A program made the position numbers and the translations under genes. A stretch of 9,621 bases of DNA from Anaerolineae bacterium (GTDB lineage: Bacteria > Chloroflexota > Anaerolineae > B4-G1 > DUEL01). How positions within the stretch are numbered: position 1 is the stretch's first letter; each line of letters opens with the position of its first letter. The stretch spans positions 1 to 9,621 of the forward strand of contig JAFGOJ010000285.1 in assembly GCA_016926575.1 (NCBI GenBank), given 5' to 3'. Shown here one piece after another: positions 1 through 5,167 of this stretch. The notes below the pieces were generated by a model, which was not told the DNA's origin, made no database searches, and worked only from the letters and a program-made list of their open reading frames with translations.

Positions 1-86
1 ACCTGCGAGAGGGTGGGCATTTTCTGCCCTTTGTGGTGGCCGGGCCGCTACGCGGCCTAAGGCCGTGGCGACTGCTCCGAAAATAG
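1..86 (+). CDS. Possible C-terminal end of a plus-strand gene (partial)
   Basis: A reading frame is open from the window edge (first full codon at 3) to a TAG stop at 84-86. The 27 visible residues are hydrophobic and basic and end in LLRK, with FLPFVVAGPLRG in the middle. That is compatible with the tail of a membrane or membrane-associated protein, but I recognise no family. Twenty-seven open codons is weak evidence, and G/C at the third codon position looks lower than in neighbouring genes. If real, it converges on the debranching-enzyme gene with only 29 nt between the two stops. The alternative is plain intergenic DNA with short palindromes (43-57 and 53-65). Confidence 0.33.
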   Translation, partial: LREGGHFLPFVVAGPLRGLRPWRLLRK

Positions 87-87
87 A
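71..87 (+). repeat. 17-bp repeat, copy 1 (inverted relative to 8883-8899)
   Basis: The 17 bases here, from CTGCTCCGAAAATAG and its flanks, recur exactly as the reverse complement at 8883-8899. In both places they encode LLRK-stop at the end of a reading frame. Confidence 0.6.
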
Positions 88-115
88 ACCCGCCATTGAT
101 AGAAGCCAGGTAGCG

Positions 116-2059
116 TCAGCACAGGACGTCAAACACCCGCAGCATCTCTGCCACGCTCCACGCCTGGGCGATGCAGCCACGAGGAGTAAAGGGCGGGTCG
201 CCGTCGAAGATCTCGCTGATCGTGCCGACGCCGTGGTCGCTCAACTGGTCGAGCAGGGGGAGAAGGAAGGCGCGGGCTTGCTCGCGGTCGTCGTAGACGC
301 GCAGGTGCGCAGTGACGAACGGGCCGATCAGCCAGCCCCACACGGTGCCCTGGTGGTAGGCCGCGTCGCGCTGCCGCCGGTCGCCGCCGTACTGACCGAC
401 GTAGGCCGGGTCGTGCGGGGTGAGGCTGCGCAGGCCGTGCGGGGTGAGTAGGTGGCGGGCGCACGCGTCGACCACGGCGCGCTGCCGCTCCGGCGCGAGC
501 GGGCTGTGGGGCAACGAGACGGCGAAGAGCTGGTTCGGGCGCAGAGCGGGGTCGTGCCCCGCCGGCCCATCGAGCACGTCGTAGCAGTAGCCCGCTTCCG
601 CGTTCCAGAAGCGCTCGAATCCGGCGCGGGCCTGCCGCGCCAACGCAACGTACCGCTCGGGAGATTGCCCCACGCGCGGCGCGAGGTCGGCCATCGCCCG
701 CAGGGCGTTGTACCACAGCGCGTTGATCTCCACCGGCTTGCCGATGCGCGGTGTGACAACCCAATCGTCGACCTTGGCGTCCATCCAGGTGAGCTGCACG
801 CCCGGTTCACCCGCAGCGACCAATCCATCCGCCGGATCGACGTGGATACCGTAGCGCGTGCCACGCAGATGCCAATCGACGATCTCGTCCAGCACCGGGA
901 AGAGGTCGCGCAGCAGGTCATCGTCGCCGGTGGCGGCGTGGGTGGCGCGCAGCGCCTCGACGTACCACAGCGTCGCGTCGACGGTGTTGTATTCGGGCTG
1001 CGCGCCCGTATCGGGGAAGCGGTTGGGCAGCATACCGCGATCGACGTAGTGGGCGAACGTGCGCAGGATGCGCGCGGCGACGTCGAAACGGCCCGTGGCC
1101 AGGGTCAGCCCGGGCAGGGCGATCATCGTGTCGCGGCCCCAGTCACCGAACCAGTGGTAGCCGGCGATGACCGTGCGCCCGTCGGGGTCGGCGGGCAGCG
1201 CACGGCGCACGATGAACTGGTCTGCGGCAAGCGCCAGTGGGGCGGGCACCGCGCTCGCGGCCTCCACCACGCGCTGATCGTAGGCCTGCTGCCGGTCGTA
1301 CAGTGCGCCGCCGTCCAGCTCGGGGGCGGGATCGATGCTGGCGACAAGGGTGAGCGTCTGGCCGGGGTGGAGCGTGGCCGTGAACGTGCCGGCGTGCAAC
1401 GCTTCGTCCAACGCCTCCAGCCCGCGGTAGGCCTCCACACTCAGCAAGTGGGGCGCGTGCCACGCGTGTTGTGGCGTGGCCGCAGCGTCCCGGCTGAGGA
1501 GGTAGAGCGGCATTTCCCGGCCTGGCGCGGCCACGCGCAGGCCGTGGGGGACGCATTCGACGCTGAAGCGCCGGCCGGCAGCGCGAGTGACGACGTGGTG
1601 GTCGCGCCAATTGACGACGGCATCGATGCGCAGCGTCAGCGGGGCGCTGGCGCGGTGCAGGTGATAGCACACGCAGGTCGTATTGGCCTCGCGCACCATC
1701 CAGACGCGCTTTTCCAGCAGCGCATCGGCCAGGGCGAAGGTCCAGACGGGCGTGCTGCCTTCGAGGCGGAAGGCGTCGATGTGCCGGAAGCCCTCCGGCG
1801 CGACGGTGCCATCGGCCCAGCGGGTGGCAAACAGGGGGTAGGTTCGACCGGCGTACTCGGCCGTCTCGTCCAGTTTGGTCAGCAGGAGCGTGCGGCCGAC
1901 GGGCGGTTCCAGGGCAGCGACGAGCAGGCCGTGGTAGCTGCGGGTGGGCAGGCCGGCGATAGTGCCGGAAGCGTAGCCGCCGATGCCGTTGGTAACCAGC
2001 CACTCGCGTCGCGCTGCGCTGTGCAGATCGTTGCAGACGTCGCGCTCGAAACTTAGCAC
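116..2059 (-). CDS. Glycogen debranching enzyme (amylo-alpha-1,6-glucosidase, prokaryotic type)
   Basis: The protein has 647 residues, a normal length for this family. It is predicted to hydrolyse alpha-1,6 branch points of glycogen or limit dextrins in the cytoplasm, releasing free glucose. The N-terminal domain (about 18-260) opens with REWLVTNGIGGYASGTIAG and TRSYHGLLVAAL, the signature of bacterial/archaeal debranching enzymes. The C-terminal (alpha/alpha)6-type catalytic domain (about 275-647) carries WFGDWGRDTMIALPGL (303-318), the NTVDATLWYVEA stretch (358-369), TWMDAKVDDW (424-433), HQGTVWGWLIGPF (569-581) and EIFDGDPPFTPRGC (616-629). The frame stays open upstream to 2263, but that extension runs inside the methyltransferase gene and is not family-like. 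I chose the GTG at 2059 because the conserved domain begins soon after it and GGGGAG lies 5 nt upstream. The start overlaps the methyltransferase stop by 7 nt. It is the last gene of the minus-strand operon. Family assignment is firm; the exact start is likely. Confidence 0.93.
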   Translation of the reverse strand: MLSFERDVCNDLHSAARREWLVTNGIGGYASGTIAGLPTRSYHGLLVAALEPPVGRTLLLTKLDETAEYAGRTYPLFATRWADGTVAPEGFRHIDAFRLEGSTPVWTFALADALLEKRVWMVREANTTCVCYHLHRASAPLTLRIDAVVNWRDHHVVTRAAGRRFSVECVPHGLRVAAPGREMPLYLLSRDAAATPQHAWHAPHLLSVEAYRGLEALDEALHAGTFTATLHPGQTLTLVASIDPAPELDGGALYDRQQAYDQRVVEAASAVPAPLALAADQFIVRRALPADPDGRTVIAGYHWFGDWGRDTMIALPGLTLATGRFDVAARILRTFAHYVDRGMLPNRFPDTGAQPEYNTVDATLWYVEALRATHAATGDDDLLRDLFPVLDEIVDWHLRGTRYGIHVDPADGLVAAGEPGVQLTWMDAKVDDWVVTPRIGKPVEINALWYNALRAMADLAPRVGQSPERYVALARQARAGFERFWNAEAGYCYDVLDGPAGHDPALRPNQLFAVSLPHSPLAPERQRAVVDACARHLLTPHGLRSLTPHDPAYVGQYGGDRRQRDAAYHQGTVWGWLIGPFVTAHLRVYDDREQARAFLLPLLDQLSDHGVGTISEIFDGDPPFTPRGCIAQAWSVAEMLRVFDVLC

Positions 2060-2910
2060 GGCGGCTCCCCGGGCGCGCGGCCTTCTACCCAGGCAGGACC
2101 TTTTCTGCCTACCAGGGCAAAACTCAAGGGGATGCCGGCCCGAAATTGCTCGATCCGCCGATGCACCGAAGAAATGTCCGTCTCGTATTCGGAGACGTGC
2201 TCTATCGACAGTCTGTTCTCGATCAGTGCCATCAAAATGTCGGACAGGGTGTGAACGAACCAATACAGCGGCTTGGTCGACGGATAGGCCGTCTTGCCGA
2301 CGTAATCCAGATCGCCGTACTCCACGTCGGGTTCGGTCGTGAAATAGGGCGCAACGATGCGCAAACCGACGTCCTCTTCCGCATCGTCAAACGGCAGCAT
2401 CTCGGAGAAGGGGTGCATCTCGTAGATGAACACCTGCCCGTTCTCGCGCAACAGGGCCGCCACTTTCGCAAAAAATAACGGCAGGTCCGGCAACCAGCCC
2501 AGCGTCCCGGCCGTGAGGTAGACCAGGTCAAAGCGGTGCTCGTACTCCGGTCCAATCTCGTACACGTCCGAGCGCACATACCGGCAATCGATGTGGCAGC
2601 GGTTCGCGCGCTCTTGAGCCTCCTGGATGGCCAGATCAGAGATGTCGAACCCGACACATTCACCGGCCCCCAGGTTTTTCAAAGACAGCAGCTCGATGCC
2701 ATTATTGCAGCACAGGTGCGCCACCGCCTTCCCTGCGACGCCGATGTTCTTAAGCAGGGCCAGTTCCTCGTCCCTCAAAGCGACGAAGCCGGGCTGCGAA
2801 AAGGCCGCATCCCATTTCTCTTTCGCTGCCTGCTGGTGCCTGGGCATCACCTCGTTCCAGGCGTCTCTGTTAGCTTCAGTGTACTCTTTGAGCGCGAGTG
2901 GTGATTTCAT
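2053..2910 (-). CDS. Class I SAM-dependent methyltransferase
   Basis: The product has 285 residues and a Rossmann-type methyltransferase core. Motif I is VAHLCCNNGIELL (63-75), where CCNNG replaces the commoner GxGxG. It is followed by the acidic end of strand 2 (GFDIS, 87-91), the SDVYEI region (114-119), the FDLVYLTAGTLGWLPDL motif (127-143) and QVFIYEMHPF (159-168). The C-terminal third (about 180-270) is a lid or substrate region with many aromatic and acidic residues (PYF, YGDLDY, PLYWFVHTLSD). The substrate cannot be read from the sequence. The start is the ATG at 2910, which overlaps the glucokinase stop as ATGA; the frame stays open to 3039, but that part lies inside glk and is not methyltransferase-like. 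The stop overlaps the next gene by 7 nt. Being sandwiched between two glucan-metabolism genes suggests shared expression, not necessarily shared chemistry. Confidence 0.88.
   Translation of the reverse strand: MKSPLALKEYTEANRDAWNEVMPRHQQAAKEKWDAAFSQPGFVALRDEELALLKNIGVAGKAVAHLCCNNGIELLSLKNLGAGECVGFDISDLAIQEAQERANRCHIDCRYVRSDVYEIGPEYEHRFDLVYLTAGTLGWLPDLPLFFAKVAALLRENGQVFIYEMHPFSEMLPFDDAEEDVGLRIVAPYFTTEPDVEYGDLDYVGKTAYPSTKPLYWFVHTLSDILMALIENRLSIEHVSEYETDISSVHRRIEQFRAGIPLSFALVGRKGPAWVEGRAPGEPPC
2065..2070 (-). promoter_or_regulatory. Ribosome binding site for the debranching-enzyme GTG start
   Basis: On the minus strand GGGGAG precedes the GTG at 2059 by 5 nt. It lies inside the last codons of the methyltransferase gene. 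Its position supports the GTG as the true start rather than the upstream in-frame ATG at 2263, and it suggests that ribosomes finishing the methyltransferase re-initiate here. Confidence 0.6.
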
Positions 2911-3896
2911 CGTCCCATCTCGAAACCGTGGCACGCAGCTCCTAAGAGCGCTGCCTCTGAGTTCAGGATAACGCGGACCGGCATCTGCCTGAGCAGGTTG
3001 GCGAAGCGGCCTTTGCGGAGGAAGGCTTCCATGAAGCAAGGCTCTTCCAATGCGGGCAGGATGCGCGGGGGGATGCCGCCGCCCAGGTAGACCCCGCCGG
3101 TAGCCAACACTTTGAGGGCCAGGTTACCGGCCTCAGTGCCCAGGATGGAGACGAAAGTACGCAGCGTGGCGGCGCACAGGTTACAGGGGCGGGTTGTGTC
3201 GAGCGCGGCGGTAGCGATAACGGGCGTGGGGTCGACGGTGGCGGCCAGTTCCTGGGCCAGCCAGGCGGGTTCTTCGGCGATGCCGCTGTCGCGCAAGTAG
3301 TGGTAGATGTTGGGCATACCGATGCCGGAGCAGATGCGTTCGTAGCTGACGTGCTCGAAGCGCGTCTGCAGGTAGCGCAGCAGGCCGATTTCCAGCTCGT
3401 TGGTGGGGGCGAAATCGACGTGACCGCCCTCGGAGGGGTGCGCCAGGTAGCGCGCGCCGTCCCAGGTAAGGAACGCCTCGCCCAGGCCGGTGCCCGGCGC
3501 GACGACGGCGATAGCACCGCCGGGGGTGGGATCAGCGGGATTCAGCGTGTGCAGGTCGGCGGGTTCGAGCTGCGGCACGGCATAGGCAACAGCCACCAGG
3601 TCGTTGATCAGATGCACACTGGAAAGCCCCAGATCGGTTCGCAAGAGCGCTGTGTCGATGATCCAGGGCAGGTTAGTGATCGTAGCGCGGCCCGCCACGA
3701 CCGGCCCCGCGACGCCGAAGCTAGCCCGGTCGACCTGTGCGCCGGTTTCCAAGAGGAAGTCGCGCACGACGGCCTCCAGGCTGGGGTAGCGAGCGCTGGG
3801 GTAGGTCGCTTTTACCAGAGGCGCGTGTGTGCCGCACGTGGCGTCGAAAAGGGCCAGTTTCGTCTTCGTGCCGCCGATGTCGCCAGCTAGAAGCAT
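2907..3896 (-). CDS. glk: Glucokinase (Glk family)
   Basis: The 329-residue protein is predicted to phosphorylate glucose to glucose-6-phosphate with ATP in the cytoplasm. The phosphate-binding DIGGTKTKLALFD is at 6-18. GVAGPV follows at 61-66 and LINDLVAVAYAV at 96-107, with D99 as the expected catalytic base. The second phosphate motif is PGTGLGEAFL (134-143). The sugar-binding residues are SEGGHVDFAP (155-164; E156 and H159) and the E of SYERICSG (184-191). The adenosine region has ATGGVYLGGGIPPRI (265-279). Length, motif order and the EGGH spacing fit the E. coli-type Glk family rather than ROK repressor/kinases, which carry a Cys-rich zinc motif not seen here. The ATG at 3896 is preceded by AGGG about 8 nt upstream. 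The gene follows the glutaredoxin-like gene by 9 nt and overlaps the methyltransferase by 4 nt. It makes metabolic sense with the debranching enzyme, whose product is free glucose. Confidence 0.93.
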   Translation of the reverse strand: MLLAGDIGGTKTKLALFDATCGTHAPLVKATYPSARYPSLEAVVRDFLLETGAQVDRASFGVAGPVVAGRATITNLPWIIDTALLRTDLGLSSVHLINDLVAVAYAVPQLEPADLHTLNPADPTPGGAIAVVAPGTGLGEAFLTWDGARYLAHPSEGGHVDFAPTNELEIGLLRYLQTRFEHVSYERICSGIGMPNIYHYLRDSGIAEEPAWLAQELAATVDPTPVIATAALDTTRPCNLCAATLRTFVSILGTEAGNLALKVLATGGVYLGGGIPPRILPALEEPCFMEAFLRKGRFANLLRQMPVRVILNSEAALLGAACHGFEMGR

Positions 3897-3905
3897 CGTT
3901 TTACC

Positions 3906-4151
3906 CTACAGGCCCAGCTTGTGACGCAGCTCGTGCGTGGACGGCTCGGTCAGAGTCGATCCGTCGGGAAAAAGGATCGTTGGGACGCTGCGGTGGCCGC
4001 GGTTCGTCTGCTCCACGAACACAGCCGCTGCTGCATCTTTGTCGATATCGACAAAATCGTAGGCGACCCCATTCTGGTCGAGGAACCGGCGGGCGCGCCG
4101 GACGTCGGGGCACCACGCAGTGCCGTAAACGGTAATGGTTGTATCGCTCAT
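3906..4151 (-). CDS. Glutaredoxin-like protein with a single active-site cysteine (CPDV)
   Basis: The 81-residue protein has the thioredoxin-fold pattern of a small glutaredoxin or mycoredoxin. Strand 1 is TITVYGTAWC, the active site follows at 14-17, then helix VRRARRFLDQNG, strand YDFVDID (31-37), the cis-proline loop SVPTI (55-59, P57) and FPDGSTL (61-67). The active site reads C14-P-D-V17: the resolving cysteine of the usual CxxC is a valine (codon GTC), and there is no other cysteine, so it can work only by a monothiol mechanism or as a binding fold. Such proteins usually reduce mixed disulfides or bind iron-sulfur clusters; which applies here is unknown. The ATG at 4151 is followed directly by conserved sequence and preceded by AAAGGA about 10 nt upstream. 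It is the first gene of the operon, about 30 nt after the predicted transcription start. Confidence 0.88.
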   Translation of the reverse strand: MSDTTITVYGTAWCPDVRRARRFLDQNGVAYDFVDIDKDAAAAVFVEQTNRGHRSVPTILFPDGSTLTEPSTHELRHKLGL

Positions 4152-4186
4152 AGGTTCGTTTCCTTTCCCATCCTTCGATCAGACGC

Positions 4187-4198
4187 ATTATAGCACAG
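4187..4198 (-). promoter_or_regulatory. Extended -10 promoter for the grx-glk-methyltransferase-debranching operon
   Basis: Read on the minus strand, this is CTGTGCTATAAT: a perfect TATAAT at 4192-4187 with the TGn extension just upstream. A weak -35 candidate (TTGTCC, 4213-4208) sits at 15-bp spacing. Transcription would start near 4180, giving a leader of roughly 30 nt before the ATG at 4151. The surrounding DNA is the most AT-rich in the window. Confidence 0.65.
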
Positions 4199-4244
4199 CT
4201 AAACAGGGGACAAAAGCTCGAAACAGCTACCTTCCGGTCTGATT

Positions 4245-4256
4245 CTGTGCTATAAT
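4245..4256 (+). promoter_or_regulatory. Extended -10 promoter for the EAD/WD40 operon
   Basis: CTGTGCTATAAT holds a perfect TATAAT at 4251-4256 preceded by TGC (extended -10). No convincing -35 is visible at 16-18 bp spacing. The start point would be near 4263, leaving a leader of about 80 nt to the ATG at 4343. The 12 bases are identical to the opposing promoter at 4187-4198, forming an inverted repeat with a 46-bp spacer. Confidence 0.65.
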
Positions 4257-4342
4257 CGTAACTGTTCAGCTTGCGCTTTGCCGTTGCCTAAATCGACGTG
4301 ATCGTCTACCGCCCTCCACGTTGGCCCATCTGTTGGATAGGT

Positions 4343-5167
4343 ATGGATCAATCGCCGCCGCTATCGTCCGTTGATCTGCGCCGCGTTCTGGCGAACCTCT
4401 TCGACCAGGAGGAACTGCGCACGCTGTGTTTCGATCTGGAGGTCGATTACGACAGCCTGCGCGGTGAGGGGCACGCCGCGAAAGCACGTGAGTTGGTCGC
4501 GCTGGCCGAACGGTTCGGCCGCCTGGCCGAGTTGGAGGCGGCCCTGCGCCGCGAGCGGCCCAATCTGGACACCACCTACTCCCCCGAGCGGGTTCAGGAA
4601 CTCCAGGCCTCGATCATCGCCGGTTCGCGCCCACGCGTGCGAGACGACTTCATCGAATTCACACAGCAGATCGAAGCCTACCTGAACGCGTTCAACTTGC
4701 TGCACCGCCAGCTCGAAGAATGGAAAGAGGTTCACAACCTGCTGCAGGATCTGCAAAACAGCTTTGCCCCCTGCCGCAGCTACGTCTTTACCCTCGGACG
4801 GGCGGGCGGCCCCCAGGCCGACCCGCACCAGCGGGAGCGGGCGCTCTACGAGGTCGAAGTCGAGTGGCGGCCATGCAAGCGCACTCTACAGAAGCTGCAA
4901 CAGCAGGCTGCGTCGCTTCAGTTCACCGATGTTCCCTACGACCCAAGTTCTGGGAACGGCCCGGATTGGTTCGTGATGCCCCAACAGGCCGCGACGGAGA
5001 TCGATCGCGCGCTGTTCGCCGAAGACATCCTGGCGTTGACAGAACAGCTTTCCATCTTCGGCGACCAGGTCGATCAGTATCTCTACCTGGTAGATAAAGC
5101 CCTGCGCGACGTCGTCAGCGACATCAACCGCCTGCCTCGGCCCGGTTCTTATACAGTGAGGTCGTGA
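4343..5167 (+). CDS. Effector-associated-domain (EAD) protein with a helical C-terminal region
   Basis: The protein has 274 residues and no signal peptide or membrane segment, so it is likely cytosolic. Residues 8-75 (SVDLRRVLANLF, EELRTLCFDLEVDYDSL, GEGHAAKARELVALAERFGRL, LRRERPNL) match my knowledge of the EADs, small death-domain-like helical adaptors. EADs are fused to TIR, caspase-like, trypsin-like or STAND-NTPase modules in multicellular bacteria. No such effector is fused here. After a linker (76-97) comes an unfamiliar helical region (98-265) with EFTQQIEAYLNAFNLLHRQLEEW, a YVFTLGRAGG turn, and a second helical stretch up to DINRLP. I chose the ATG at 4343; the frame also offers a GTG at 4298, but that adds 15 residues unlike an EAD and has no ribosome site. 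Its stop overlaps the next gene's ATG by one base (TGATG). It probably partners the WD40 membrane protein; this is inference from co-transcription. Confidence 0.85.
   Translation: MDQSPPLSSVDLRRVLANLFDQEELRTLCFDLEVDYDSLRGEGHAAKARELVALAERFGRLAELEAALRRERPNLDTTYSPERVQELQASIIAGSRPRVRDDFIEFTQQIEAYLNAFNLLHRQLEEWKEVHNLLQDLQNSFAPCRSYVFTLGRAGGPQADPHQRERALYEVEVEWRPCKRTLQKLQQQAASLQFTDVPYDPSSGNGPDWFVMPQQAATEIDRALFAEDILALTEQLSIFGDQVDQYLYLVDKALRDVVSDINRLPRPGSYTVRS
5158..5162 (+). promoter_or_regulatory. Ribosome binding site for the WD40 membrane protein
   Basis: GAGGT within the last codons of the EAD gene lies 4 nt before the ATG at 5167 but only 1 nt before the alternative GTG at 5164. The spacing therefore favours ATG. 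Its position inside the upstream gene points to translational coupling. Confidence 0.5.

Noticed and set aside
15..32. Terminator-like hairpin (GGGCA, TTTTC loop, TGCCC, then TTT)
   Set aside because: The stem is only 5 bp with a three-base T run, and it may lie inside the coding tail of the left gene. It is too weak to call.
452..2056. Long plus-strand open frame of 534 codons opposite the debranching-enzyme gene
   Set aside because: It lies wholly antisense to a well-supported gene, has a shadow-like composition (rich in Arg, Gly, Val, Ala) and no recognisable motif. Long antisense frames are common in GC-rich DNA.
2060..2263. N-terminal extension of the debranching enzyme to an ATG at 2263
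   Set aside because: The extra 68 residues are read inside the methyltransferase gene in another frame and do not resemble the family; the GTG at 2059 has a good ribosome site.
4298..4342. GTG start at 4298 for the EAD protein
   Set aside because: It adds 15 residues not typical of the domain, and no ribosome site precedes it, while the ATG at 4343 directly precedes the EAD.
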